Source of the DNA: Zonotrichia leucophrys gambelii
Taxonomy: Eukaryota > Chordata > Aves > Passeriformes > Passerellidae
Direction of reading: 5' to 3'
DNA length: 64,000 bases
Assembly (NCBI RefSeq): GCF_028769735.1
Contig: NC_088171.1
Span: 134,463,033-134,527,032 of the forward strand
The notes beneath the pieces are model-generated. The model made no database searches and was not told where the DNA came from. It worked only from the letters and a program-made list of their open reading frames with translations. A program made the position numbers and the translations under genes. Below are positions 50,031 to 62,400 of this stretch, piece after piece. The stretch's first letter is position 1; each line of letters begins with the position of its first letter.

Positions 50031-53000
50031 TTTTTCCTTTACCAGTGTGCACTAGAAACATAATGAATTTAACTCCATTTTAATAGCTCTATACACACCT
50101 ACCGTACCAGCATATCTACAGACAGGTTTGAAATGTGACTCTTCACATGAGGTCATCCCCAGCAAAATGCTAGAGTAGTACTGCAGTGCATCATCAGATC
50201 TATCCTTTTCATTTTAACAATCTACACCAGCACCTTCATCCTTTTCCACATATTTTATGTTAACTATTTAAATTTTTGTTGCTATGGTCCTGATTGCCAC
50301 TGGAATAGCAAAGAACAGCCAAGGTGGCCGTGAAGTTTGACTGTTGAAAAAAGTTAACAAGGCAAAGTTTGGTTTCAGCTTAATTATGTTAAAATAATTT
50401 TCTCTCCTCTCCTTCTAGAATACAAATGAAAAACCACCTGTAACAGGAAGAAGAGAATGTTCACGGTGCTCTAATTAAGAAGTACACTGCGTTAAAAACA
50501 GAGGAACTGAACATTCTTTAGTTAGACGAGCCTGGGAACAGGAAAACTGAGTCAGGTCCAAATTTACATTCCCCAAATATATGTAAAATCATCTATACAG
50601 TGCAACTAGATTCAGTGAGTGTGAAGTGCATTTTCAGACAGCAACATCTCAGTAAATATTTCTGCCCTACTATCCTGAAGAATTCATTTTCTGAATCTTT
50701 ACTTCATTTTCCCAAATTTTTCACCTTGGGATTATTCTGACTATAAATATTCACCCACCTTCTAACATTCTTGCACTTAAAAGCTGCATTTCTAAATTTA
50801 ACATTTCTTACTAGGCCACTAGCATTCAAGATAAAAAGCTGAAATTGCAAATGGAACCTTTATGCTAGTCTTATGAGAGTGTGCATTATTTTATAGTCCT
50901 CTGTGACTGTACAACTACTTCCCAAATGACAAACAGTTAGTCAATTATAGCAAAAGCATGCTAAGATAATCCTAACATGGAAGGTTGTCCATAAAAGTGG
51001 AAAACAGATTGTAGTTGGAGGAATAGAGATAACTGAACTCTCAGTGTGTGATTTTTCCTCTTTCACTTGAATAGCTGTTTCTATCGGATATGCATCTGCC
51101 ACTTTGGGTGTATCTGTATTGCAGAGTTAAGTAAAAATAACCTTAACCTTAAGAAACCTCCTCTTTCTTGAAGGCTGGCCTCTCCAGATGTATTTTCGGG
51201 TATGTCCTGTTAGAACACATTTTCTTTTGTTAGCACCACTTTCCCTTCACAAGAAATACACAGGTTTTTTAAAGCTCTCCTCTTCTTAAACAAAAGTTCA
51301 TATGTGCATGGTATAAAGTAAAATGATCTTAAGAAGTCATATGTGTCTGATGGTTTTGAGAGAAGTTCCTCCAGTTCTCGGGCTACTAAAGCTGTAAAAC
51401 TGCTTTTTAAAACCTAAACTAGAATTCATGCAGAAGTAAGTAATTAAAGAAATTATGCTGTCACAGTAAAGATATTCCTGAATATATATGTCAAGCATAA
51501 TAATTATTTTCTTTCCCAAGACTGAAGAAAAATAGCTTTAAGAGGTGCAGTGATTTCATTAGTGACGCTGGTAATTAACTCTGAAACACTCACCAGAACT
51601 CCAACACTCACCAACGATATTTAAATATTAACATTTCCATCTATTTTACTGATACTCTTTTGCCACATACATCCCATCCATCTGTGAAATTCCAGTCCTA
51701 GGTTTACTTTTGCCAAACACAATGCTATTTCTCTCAAAATTCCAATTGCCAAGACTTATCTGTCCCCGCATAATGCTTCCAACATTCATTTACGCTGTAA
51801 ACATATGGGAAAATATGTATTAAGTATGTTGAAAGCTTAAAAGAAAAAATATATGAAATTCATTTTTATGGACAATGAAACAAATGACACAGGTTCTAAG
51901 TACAGTTGATATGAGGATGTTAATTAATGGAGTAATTTTAAAATTGCCTATTTTAACCATCTTGCTGTGGAATTTCCAGCTGGGTTTGAGCAACACAAGA
52001 CCTGGAATATTTATCTTCCATTTAAAATTCAAGCTGGTATGGAGCTATGGAGGCCCTTGTATTTATATTGTACCAGCCATCTAGTCCAATTAGACCTTTA
52101 AATTCCTCTGAAACATAATATTTATGATGGACACTTGTTTGTGTCTTTCTTGACCAAACCTTTCAGTATTTCTCAGAGGACCTGGTTAGTTTTCAAGCCA
52201 TTTAGCTATGCTTGTGTATTGTCTCAGAATTCCTTATGTCTTCCACCTCAAATCTGCCAGACTCACCTGACACTACTCTGCGTCGTTTTTTCCGTGTCAT
52301 GTACTGTGCTCATCTCTTACCTAATACCAATATCAATCTTAAACACAGGAAACCTTGTAAAAATCAATGAGATTGTTAAAATCTTACAACAATCACTGGA
52401 CTGCCATTCAGACCCTACTGTATAATCAGTGAATAATCACCAGTACAATCAAAAGGAAAGATGGACTGCTTGTAAGTTTTTGGCTGTAAACATTTTGGGT
52501 AGTTTTTGATAGACTTGATGCTTGAATGGGCCTTTCTTGCTCTGCAAGAAAGCAAAATATCAGAAAGCATGGAGACAAGGCATCAAGAGTGAGAGAGAAA
52601 AAAGAAGCATGAAAACAGTCATAAAGCAAAGAAAATAAAGTTTCATGGGAACATTTTCACAGAGTAAACAAGTAAGGACTTGATTTCTTCAGTGCATTTT
52701 TTTACCTCTTCTTCACTAACCCAGTAATAACTCACATTCCTAAAAATGTCATCAAAAAAAGAGATATTTTTAATTATTGTATACTTAATGATGATTTTCT
52801 TCCATGGCTCCAAAAGGGCCACTTCTCTTTCTCACTCTATATTCTCTCTCTTTCAAATGTATTTCTCTCAGTATTCAGCTACAGAATTCTATTTTCTGTT
52901 CCTATTTCTCTTCACCACCTCTCCTGCCTTCAAGAGATTACGAGATAACTGCTTTACTTGTTGACATGCGTGTTGTCTCTACAGAGACAAAAATAACTGA

Positions 53001-53129
53001 AAGCCTAAAAAATGCCTCACAGAAGAGATTTTACCCTCAAAATAGCTGAGGTAGAGAAATCCCTGAGACAGAGAAATTACATCACAGATGAGGAAATGAT
53101 GCTTGAGTTGCACTAACTTGATTCATAAC
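50031..53129. other. Intergenic, no recognisable feature
   Basis: About 3 kb of AT-rich sequence. The frames at 52135-52425 and 52804-53049 have no recognisable domain and no exon-like borders. Confidence 0.5.
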
Positions 53130-53245
53130 TCCCTGAGCAAGCACCAGAGTAACCTGAGTTCCCTCTGCTTTGTACAGAGTTGGACATGACTTATAAAGGT
53201 CTCATTGAACCTAAATTATTCTGTGATATTATGGTTCTATGAATT
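53130..53245 (+). mobile_element. CR1 LINE 3' tail, diverged
   Basis: 'gagttggacatgacttataa', 'aggtctcattgaacctaaat' and 'tattctgtgatattatggtt' correspond to the CR1 ending 'ggttggactagatgac...cttccaacctaaattattctgtgattctatg'. Only the last 100 or so bases survive. Confidence 0.7.
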
Positions 53246-56200
53246 AGAAATTCAATGTGAAACTTCCTTTAAAAGAAAACCTTACACTTTCAGATTTTCT
53301 TCCTCTCTGACTTCACTAGCTCTTTGTCAAAAACCCCAACCACACATGAATCAAAACATTCATAAATATTACTGATTTTTATGACTCCAAGCATTTTCCT
53401 TGTGATTCTACAACTATGTGTGAGGTTTTACACTGTCATTTGTTGTTATCTTTACTTAGGTTCTTTATAAAGCCGTTGATGGAGCTGCAAGAAAACACAG
53501 TAAAGTGCACTGACAGTGTAAGTCAGTTCTACTTCCTGACAGGATAACCTTATGCCTACAGCGAACCTTGGTTAAACGGATACCTGAACACAGGCAATAT
53601 GAAAGTGATCCTGACAGGAATATATATTCAATGTAATAATTCCTCCTATGCTGTTAAACTTGATCATCGCCTTCACATCCTGTAGGACCTTTCAAACAGC
53701 CAAACAGAATTCATATGGACACATCTATGAAAATCTCATTCCATGAATAAAAGGCAAGGTGTTTAAAAAATCTTTTGCAAACCACAACTAAATATAACAG
53801 TTTAAAATATGTGATATCTACCTTCACTCTTTGCAGTTTGTTACATCTTGTAACAAAGCTCTCTTTTTTAAAAATTCCAGCTGGTACTATCTGCAGCTAA
53901 GCAACACAAAGCACAGAAAGGACAACATGAAGTATTTTCTTTTTTTTATATTATTATTTATTATATGAATTTCTATTCATAATTGATAAACAGAACAAGG
54001 AAAAATTTTTGTCTTGTGTTCAAAGCTGGACATAAGAATATATCATGTTTATGTCAGATTCTGGTATTTATCCATTGCAAACCTGTGACTACAGTCATCC
54101 ATAAAAGATACATTCTAGAGTCTAGGAAACTCTGATGGCATATAGGCTGACTGGTAACACAGTTGAGAAAGATCTCTTCCTGCCTTTATAAAAGGCTAAA
54201 AGTTGTAGAACTAAAACTTTCCATTTTTAAATTTTGCTTCCATACAAACCAGCTTATTGCTTATTAATTACTGCTGGTAACTGCCATAGGCAACAATATA
54301 AAAATCATAAGGGTATTTGATAAAGATAAAAATCTGCAAGATGCTTATAAACTACATGACTTGAATCACACAAGCACTTCAACAAACACTTCCCATTTTT
54401 TCCTATTTCATTATTCTGCTTTTTTCCTTCTTTACTTGTTTACTTACCCTTTCATCTTTGTTGCTTTTTTGTCTTTTCTTTAATCTCAATCATAATCCCA
54501 TACACACATAACTACAGACAGTGCTCTGTATGGAGATTTAAATTCTTTTCTATTTTCTTTTTCCTTCTTACATGTCTCATGAGGCTCTGACTGTCCTCTT
54601 GTATGTTTCTGCCCGCAGCTTACTCATAAATATTCAAAGCCTTTTCCCACCATTGCTGGCATTTCTTCACTCAAACAAGCATTCCTGAATGATATCTTTC
54701 ACTTCAAATATCTTCTCTGTCCTTCATATACCTTGTCTCTCCCTTGGCACTCCTATTCATACATTGCTACTCTCTTTCCTTACCAATCTCTCTCTACCTG
54801 TGTGATCTTTCCCTCTCTTCCTCAAACATGCTTAAGAAATATTAACATGCCTTTGTTGTCCACCACTTTCTTCATATCATTGCTTTTCTTCTTTCTTCCA
54901 ATGGATACAGTGTAAAGGAAAAAGATAGCTGTATTTATGGCCCTGAACCTTTCACAATAAATAGCCACAGCAGTCCTGGCCAGGAAGACAAACGAAATTC
55001 CCATTACAGTAACTTAGCTATTTTCACTTCAGCTTCCATTTCTGGACATTGCACTAATGGCAGACTGTACAAAACAGAACAACAAATGTAGAGCTAGTGT
55101 TTGCTGAGGGCACACACACAGAGCCCCTTTGGGAAAGTGGAAAAACAATAGGGACAGTATAAAGTTAGTGTTTCCTTCATACAGTCACAGTGATGAATTC
55201 ACAGTAATAAAAGGAAAGAAATTACTGAATTGTTATTAGTGAAAAGAAGTGAAAAAGTTTACTAGATCTCATAATACAATCCACTTCCGTAAGATGAAAG
55301 AGGTTAACTATAACAATCTTGCCTATCAAACCTACATATGGAAGAAATTCCACACTGACACGAGGTAGGTATCTTGTTCCAAATGCTAAATTTGGGACAT
55401 TATTGTTCGAATCTATATAAAAACATATATATTTCAGTATATAAACCATAACACTTTAGAAAGTTTTGACCAACATTGAATCTGAACATTATGAATAATT
55501 TAGATTATTGGGGTTTTTTTCTGCTGAAAAAAATGAAATATTTTTGTCCTTTTCACAGCAACACTTACCACATAAAGAGATAATTTACTTCTATCTTCTT
55601 AAACAAGTGTTCTTCCAACTTCTATACCCATCTGTAACTTTCTACATGTCCTACTGTTTGGTAATTTTCCTCTGGACTATCTTCAGTTTGAGACCAAACA
55701 CAGTTGGCTTCATCAACCCCTTGCAGAAAGGTAATTTGTCCTGTCAGATGTACAGCACACCTATTAATACACTCCACAGTGACGCTGTCTTTTTTCTTTA
55801 ATGGTAACACATTGCTGACTCATATTTACATTACAGCCCCCAGATTATTTTATGAAGCACTGTTACTTTACCAGTATCCTTTTGATTTTACTTTTTAATT
55901 TTTCTTCCCAAATATAATTTGCATGCGTCAGTATCACGTTTTCTCCTGCTTCTTCCAACACATTTATTTAACTTGTGCTTAATTATTCATTTCGTTAATT
56001 TGACTTCCCATATTTGTCACCAAAGTGCCAACAGGTCCATTTAGCTTGCTGACAGCTCTGTATTTCATAATTTCATCATTGAGATCACTAAGGATCAGAA
56101 GAACAGAAAACGCCTTAATATGAAAAAAGTATATCACATAAGGATTTCTGCTTAAACAGGATTACTTTTGATCAGGCAGATCACGACATCTTCACATAAC

Positions 56201-56764
56201 TGCCTCACTCTTAATATACGAAATGGTGAGCAACCTAATACAGTCCTAAATTCTGCTACCAGGTGCAGTCAGAATTGCGTACACGTAGTCTACATGTGTT
56301 TTAATTTCAGCAATTGGGCTCAACTTTCAGGTTATGGATACGGGTACATCTTCTTCTTCCCGTTTGTCCCATATAATGATCAAGTATCTTTGCGTATTTT
56401 TTGATAACCAAACAGAAAAAATGAGATTCCAATTTTAACTTTTTTTTTCTTTTCAGTAAACATGGGAGTTTTGGAGGTTTTTTCTTCCCTCCCCTTTTTC
56501 CCCCCCAAGATGCATTATTATAATATCATGTCCACTGATTATGAATCATCTCACCTTCCTTTTACTGGATGACATATCAAAGGGCCCCATAAAAAGTCTC
56601 CTTTACTATTAATTCACTGCACTAGTAGTTCATCTGCCGTAATCGTAAGGCATTTTGAATATGATAATACCCAGCATGAAGTTAAGCCTGTGATATAGTA
56701 TTTCACACGCTGATTTCCCTGATTTCCCTTTCGGACGCATTAAGCACAATTTCATCACCCAGGC
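53246..56764. other. Distal upstream region of MMP16; pyrimidine-rich stretch at 54380-54905
   Basis: No exon recognised. The plus strand at about 54380-54905 is strikingly C/T-rich with many TCTTT/CTTCC words; it resembles in texture the stretch at 58560-59360 in intron 1, but I cannot align them by eye. The last 190 bases (about 56575-56764), directly before the CpG island, include 'tcaaagggccccataaaaag' and could be conserved proximal promoter sequence. Confidence 0.45.
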
Positions 56765-57046
56765 AGCACCGCGGGCAGGGGAGCGCGGCGTTCCCGGGCA
56801 CGGGCACCGCGGGCGGCTCGGGGCGCTCGCTCCGCGCCGGGCGCCTCCCGTGAAGAGGCCAGGGAGGCTCCGGCACCCGTTCGGCTCCTGGGGACGGGAC
56901 CGAGGAGAAAGGCCGCGGGCCGCTCCCGGGCCGCCGGTCCCCGGCAGCCGCCCACCGAGGCTCCGGGCCGCGGCCCGCCGAGCGCGGCCGGGCGGCGCTG
57001 GCGCGCCGGGGCCGCCTGGTGGGGCCGTCGCCTCTAGGCCGCCTCC

Positions 57047-57056
57047 GGGGCGGGGC
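57047..57056 (+). promoter_or_regulatory. GC box (Sp1/KLF type)
   Basis: GGGGCGGGGC, a full match to the consensus Sp1 site, within the CpG island and 549 bases before the start codon. Strong by sequence, function inferred. Confidence 0.6.
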
Positions 57057-57057
57057 T

Positions 57058-57411
57058 ATGAAGGTTTCGGCTGAACGTTCTGGAGTGGAGGGGAGCGGCG
57101 GGGGGCGAGGCGAGCCAGGGCAGGGCAGCGAGCCGAGCCGAGCCGGGCCGGGCCACGCCACGCCGGGCCACGGCAGAGAGCCGAGCCGAGCCGAGCCGGC
57201 CCGCCTCCCCCGGGAGGAGGCGGAGGCTGAAGGGGAGGAGGCAGGAGAGAAGGAGGAGAGGTGGAGGAGGCGGAGGAGGCGGGAGCGGAGGGAGGACACG
57301 GAGAGGCGGCTGCTGCTGCTGGGCAGAAAGGAGTCGTGCAGGAGCAGCGGCTGTACTCGGACGCCACATTCCCTCTGTACGGGGCTGGTGGTGAGGATGA
57401 GCGAGAGCTGA
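57058..57411 (+). other. Possible upstream open reading frame, 117 codons
   Basis: ATG at 57058 opens a frame that ends at TGA 57409-57411, 193 bases before the MMP16 start. A second in-frame ATG at 57397 would give a 4-codon peptide with the same stop. The product would be very rich in Arg, Glu and Gly and resembles no known protein, so it is more likely a regulatory upstream frame, or untranscribed if transcription starts downstream of 57058. Confidence 0.4.
57128..57200 (+). repeat. GAGCC/GCCGA pentanucleotide-rich tract in leader
   Basis: Two clusters of GAGCC units (about 57130-57145 and 57179-57198) separated by GGGCC and CACGC units. It is low-complexity GC-rich sequence in the presumed 5' UTR or core promoter and prone to replication slippage. 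Confidence 0.75.
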
Positions 57412-57604
57412 CCCTGCCGCGCCGCCGCCTGTGCTGTGAAGTGTCTGCTCCTCCTCCTCCTTCTCTTCCTCCTCCTCCCCGGCTGTGGGTGAACCTGCGC
57501 TACGGGCTCTTTACCGACACGGGGGAGGCTGGTTTGTTTTGTGCATTTGTTTAAGGCAAAGAGAGAGAAAGAGAGGTCTTCCACCCGCTGAAGCACAGTT
57601 CACT

Positions 57605-57736
57605 ATGATCGTACTCGCATCCAGCACTGGAAGCCGGTTGGATTTCGTTTCTCAATCCAGGGTGTTTTTCTTGCAAACCTTCATTTGGATTTTATGTGCT
57701 ACAGTGTGCAAAGCGGAGCAGTATTTCAATGTGGAG
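57605..57736 (+). CDS. MMP16: MMP16 (MT3-MMP) coding exon 1: signal peptide and first propeptide residues
   Basis: Encodes the first 44 residues of a membrane-type matrix metalloproteinase. I recognise it as MMP16 by the run FFLQTFIWILCATVC at residues 21-35 and EQYFNVE at 38-44, which match the vertebrate MMP16 N terminus from memory; MMP14, 15 and 24 differ here. Residues 20-37 form the hydrophobic signal peptide core, and EQYFNVE starts the propeptide. The ATG has A at -3 and there is no earlier in-frame ATG after the upstream GC-rich frame. Codon 44 ends in GAG and is followed directly by GTAAGA, a strong phase-0 donor, where the family has its first coding junction. The rest of the protein (cysteine switch, zinc-binding catalytic domain, hemopexin domain, transmembrane segment) lies beyond the window. 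The family member is a type I plasma-membrane protease that activates pro-MMP2 and cuts matrix proteins. This is a partial gene. Confidence 0.94.
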
Positions 57737-57742
57737 GTAAGA
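57737..57742 (+). other. MMP16: 5' splice donor of MMP16 intron 1
   Basis: GAG|GTAAGA: near-consensus U1 donor directly after codon 44. Reading through gives unrelated residues (RSAGCVCERVCF...), which confirms the exon end. Confidence 0.92.
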
Positions 57743-57813
57743 TCAGCCGGATGCGTGTGCGAGCGTGTGTGCTTCCCCCTCTCCCTTTCCTCCCTTCCCT
57801 TTTTTTATGTCCC

Positions 57814-57844
57814 TCAAATCAAATCAAATCAAATCAAATCAAAT
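57814..57844 (+). repeat. (TCAAA)n / (AAATC)n microsatellite
   Basis: Six pentamer units without interruption, then AGCC AGCC AGCC at 57845-57856. It lies 78 bases after the splice donor and is a candidate polymorphic marker. Confidence 0.95.
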
Positions 57845-58140
57845 AGCCAGCCAGCCATGTCTTCCAGCAGCTAGGGCATACGTCTGTGCAGGCTTTCCTT
57901 CCAGCCGCCGGTAGCTAGCTCCCCTCCCCGCGCTGCCCCGCCTGATGGATGCGTTTCAGCCGGAGATCCCGTTATCCCGGCTGCGCGATGCCGGGCGCTG
58001 GAGCGCAGCCCGCGGGAGACGGGAAACCCTCACCCGGGCACGGAGGAAACCTGGGGCGCAGAATGTACATGCAGCTCAGGAAAGGTTCCCTGAATGTCTT
58101 GGACTTCAGATACCACCGTATTGCTGAGTTTTCTCAGCCT

Positions 58141-58177
58141 TTTTTGGTTTGGTTTGGTTTGGTTTGGGTTTTTTTCG
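58141..58177 (+). repeat. (GGTTT)n microsatellite
   Basis: Four perfect GGTTT units at 58146-58165 between T runs, with a GGG TTTTTTT end. The reverse-strand frames with NQTKPNQ repeats are artefacts of it. Confidence 0.93.
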
Positions 58178-59365
58178 AAGAAGAATGAATGAAAGAGCGT
58201 TATGGGGACAGGATGAAGGAAACTTGAGATTTTTAGCACGTTTCTTTGTTGTAGAGTATCTGAAAAAAATAAGAGCTTTTTCCCATGTAGACGTAAGAGA
58301 AATAGTTGCCACTAGAAATAGTGAAACAAATGGCATAAAGGTGCAACTACAACTCGGAAGTTAGGGGGTGTGGAGGACAAGGAAACAGCATTTTTTTCTG
58401 AGAGAAAATGAAGATTAAAATATGGGTATACCAAGATGGGGCAAACCCTAAGAGTTTACACTTACAGTGACCACCCATTTCCAGTCGCCCTTGTCTACAC
58501 ACCCAGTTTTCCCATTAGGAGTTTTTGCATAGTGCTTTCACTTAACTAATGTTTCTTTACTGACTTTTATCATCTTTGCATATGTTCTTTCCTCCTTTTT
58601 CTCTATCCTGTCATTTCATTTGTCCTGCTATGATCCCTTACTCTACTGCAATGTGATATGTCCATTTCCTTCTTTTCCTTGTCAATTCAACTTATTGATT
58701 TTTCTTGCTGTGTCTCTGTAATTTATCTGTGTTCTTTCAGATTCTTACTCGTAATTCTAGTATTCTGTTAGGTCACTCTGTACCTTCACTTTCTTCTGTC
58801 CTGCCAACCCCACTCAAAACTTTCTGCTGCGCCCGTACACCAGCCTTTTTTGTTATATAGTCTCTTTAGTCTCCTGGGTTCCCATGCATCTTCCTCCCAG
58901 AAAAACGAAGTCTGTGTCCCTGTCTCACACATATGCACACTTGCTTATTTTATATCAGCTCTTGTTCTCACTCAGTGACACACATTCTTGCTCCTTTCTC
59001 TGACAAGATTGCTCATGCAGATCCTCCTCTGTTACTAGACTGTTTATCTAAAGTTCTTACCTGTATGTCTTCTCCCTCTGTTTCATGCAAGATCATGTCA
59101 AGTGTATAAAGAACCCACATTTTGCTTCTCTAAGTCTGTTTTCATCCTGCCCTTTCCTTTTCTTCAGGCAGTTGCCTCTGCAATTCTCTCAGCTTAACAG
59201 CACTCATCCATTGATTCTTTCTTTGACTTCCATCTCTCCAGAAAGTGTCTTTTTACTCCATCATTAAAATCTCTCCTGATTATAAATCTGAGTCTTTTTT
59301 CTCTGTCATCTGTGCTCTAGTCACTCATTTGATCCTTATCACGAATGTGCATCTCTGCTTCTGTT

Positions 59366-59480
59366 GGATTGTAAGGTCTTTGGAGCAGGACTCATGTCTT
59401 CTCACATGTTTATGTGATGTGTACCATGCTCGAGTCTGGAGTACAACTGTGAGACTTCTGCTATATGAATATTAAAACTG
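59366..59480 (+). mobile_element. Possible ancient L2/CR1-like LINE 3' end
   Basis: 'gattgtaaggtctttggagc' followed by 'aggactcatgtcttctcaca' matches the well-known amniote LINE tail pattern 'ATTGTAAGCTCTTTGGGGCAGG...', and the block ends in 'atgaatattaaaa'. This motif belongs to the 3' UTR of L2/CR1-like LINEs that were active before the bird-mammal split. The C/T-rich sequence before it may be the rest of the same element. The ID rests on the motif only. Confidence 0.55.
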
Positions 59481-62400
59481 CATATTTAAGAGCACACATT
59501 GGTGTTTTATCCTTCTGCTCATGTCCTCAGCTGCCTTCTTTGCTGATGAGCAGGGGAAGGAGTGTTGAAGAGAGGAAGTTGCTCTCTGTATCCTCCCCAT
59601 GCTTCGCAGGCTGGCCCCCTGCAGAGTATAGGGATGAAATTCCAGCGACAGAACTTTCTCCTCCCACAGCAGTCTGCTTTGCTGGCATCTGGCTCTGCTG
59701 GAGAGACGGGCGGCAGATGGAGCTAGTGTGGGAAGAGAAAAAGATTGGTTTAGTTAAGTGGAATATGAACAGGAGGCCAGCTCCAGTCAGGAGGAGGTTT
59801 TCTGAGGGAAGAAGGGACCTCTTCGCCACCTCTTCCATATGGAAAACAGCAAATTTGAGGGTAAAGGCAATATCAGGAGCAAGAAACAGTGTTGGATAGA
59901 ATGAAGTGGCATGTATATGAGGACATGTATTTCTCCTTTTAGAAGTATCTTCTGCTCTTCTTTCCAGCCCTGCTGAAAACAAAGAGTGTTGTCATGTACC
60001 AATGCTTCCAGTCTTTTCACATTTAAGTCTGAGCCACACATTGCTGCGAGCCAGAAGAGTGTTCCAGGGGATTGTTGTAATATTTGAGAGTTGTCCTAAC
60101 ATGGAGCTTTTCCCTAGGTTACTGCCTTTGACCACTACTAGTGACATGGTCCTGGCCTAAATGAACTTCACGTTTGCCCCAGAACAGCCATTGCTGTGTT
60201 CACATTGTTTGGATAGTGCTGAAAATTCAATTTTCTTTTTGCTGGGAACAGCAAAGGCTAAAAGCATGGGAAATTTGAGGCAAAGGACTTGGCAACAGCA
60301 AGTATGTATTGTGCTGTAAAACTCTGCGTGTCAGCACAAGTGCATACAGCAGTTGTACTTCAGAGTAAATGGAGAAAATGTAACAAAGATTTTGTATGAC
60401 AATAAGAATAAATATGCAAAGTAGGCTTCAGGAAGGAAGTAGTGTACATACAGTTGAATGAAATGTCACTGGAAAAAATTGCTTAGGATGGTTGGAAAAC
60501 AAATTTACTTTTCATTCTTTCTTGTCTTTAAATAAAATACAGATAATACCTGTTGAACATTATAAAATATGGAGATTATTTATTTCCTCTTGTTCTGTCT
60601 TGTTTAATCCACTTTCCTGATTGATAAGTAAAATCTGTTCAGTCTTGTTGAATTTTTTGGTTTGTTTCAGTGATGTGAGCCAGGTCAGTTCTTAGAGGAT
60701 ACTACTGTAGCTCAAAGACATTAAATAATAATGTTTCCTTTTAAAAGTAAAACACAATGCTGAAATTTACAAGCTTGTATGAACATTTCTGTTCCTTGTA
60801 ATTTGTTTGTCTCTCCGTAAAATTTCTTTTAGCCAAAAAACTGAATAATGGAGGAATTCCTCAAGCTTCCAGTGATAGCTGAATTCAGCTGTCTGTCCTG
60901 AAATGTATTTATGTATACAGTATTTCATGTAATAGCCACAGCAGAATAGGTTTCAGATCATGGAATATGGTACATGACAGGGGTGCGCTTGCACTTTGTA
61001 TTGATGAGAGTTTTGTGCTAAAGCTCCATGAGAAATATTTATAACTGATAGGTTAAGAAATCATGATGAAATTTAGGAATCACTTACTCATATATAAAGG
61101 AGGGTCTTTTATATGATTTTCAAAGTTCATTGATTATCAGTATCATTTTTGTGAGACTTTTTTTCTGACTAAAACTAAGAGCTACACTCTTAGCTCCCTC
61201 TTTTAGAGCTGAACTATTGGTCCAAAACAGTAACTTCATCAAGTATATTAATGAAAGACTGTGTCATCAATGTTGAATTTTGCTGCTATTTTCAACTATT
61301 TCTGTACACTAGTAGGGGAAGACGTCCATCAATTAATGGAATTGAATAGAATAGCAGTTACAAAAAGAGCATTTCAAGTACAAGACTGCATCAAACACAT
61401 AGAGGCTAATTGTTACTAAAAAGTGATTGCGCAACAAACTACCTTCTTCCTCCTACTGGGCTCCTCGCTATAGTAGTAAAATTTTGTGTGGCTCACATAA
61501 AGCTCCTTTGTGTGTTACTGGGAGTGTCTATAGATGGTCTTTCACAATTATCTATATATTCATCTAGTGGGTATCCATGTATATATTTGCTTTCCTAATC
61601 CAAACAATATTGCACTGTTTGAGCTGTATTGTTCTGCAAATTTATCTCCTAATGCCATCCATTAGCTTTTGTATGTACTTGAATAATAAGTAAGTTTATA
61701 TTTTATTAACTATTAAATATCTAATATAAAAAATGAAGACAAATGTTACCTTTTTGATTTGGAAAAAATGGTTATTGAAACAAAAATATCTTGATCAGAA
61801 GACAGGATCAGCATGCATGTAGAATAGGATTGATCTCTGGAACATAAAGCTGCTTACTCTTACTTAGATGGGTATCTGCCTAAGCCCTGTCGAGGAAAGC
61901 GTTTTTAGAATTACACCTAGTTTCATTGACTGTATCTGTAATGTGGGAAACACTACAGAGAAAGCATGCCTCATCATTTCTCTCCTCAGGCTGGCAGTTG
62001 TGCTGTTTTCCTCCTTCTATTGCTAAATGTATAGTCTTGAATCCCTAGGGGAGGTCTTAAAATTACTCTTATTTTAGTGTGAGCAGATCTTTAAAACAAT
62101 ACAGTCATTTCCCATTTTCAAAAGTGGGGTAGTTAAATTGCATGTTGTGGAACAAAACACAGTGGAATCCAAACTTCAGAAAAATAACATCAGTTTCCTC
62201 CATGGTAGTAAGTTTCTGAGAACCCCATTGTTTTCATTGTTAATAAACTTCACAATTAGCCTCCAGCTCCTGCTAAATGATAAGGCATGACCTTTTATTC
62301 CATAAGCTCTTAGTCTTTTAGGCTTAAAACCAGACCAATTTCATTCTTCACCTGGCATCTGAAAAGGAATAAACATTTGGGAGGAGAATAAATCCTCCAA

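Larger units (their letters stand above)
56765..57604 (+). promoter_or_regulatory. MMP16: CpG island promoter and 5' leader of MMP16
   Basis: GC content and CpG density rise abruptly at about 56765 after more than 50 kb of AT-rich DNA and fall again after about 57550, just before the start codon at 57605. This is the usual CpG-island promoter of a developmentally regulated vertebrate gene. There is no TATA box in a convincing position. A GC box lies at 57047-57056. The leader part contains GAGCC/GCCGA pentamer repeats (about 57128-57200), a purine-rich GGA block (about 57211-57305) and a CTCCTCC block (about 57447-57480). The transcription start cannot be fixed from sequence alone; somewhere between about 56900 and 57350 is likely. 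The long frames on both strands here (up to 297 codons) are effects of GC richness. Confidence 0.85.

Noticed and set aside
56703..57596. Minus-strand open frame of 297 codons
   Set aside because: It lies in the CpG island, where stop codons are rare; the product is low-complexity Arg/Pro/Ser-rich. No gene signature. A divergent transcript is possible but not supported.
59465..59982. Opposed frames of 144 (plus) and 151 (minus) codons in intron 1
   Set aside because: No recognisable domain, both strands equally open, no splice or start context worth calling. Moderately higher GC explains the length.
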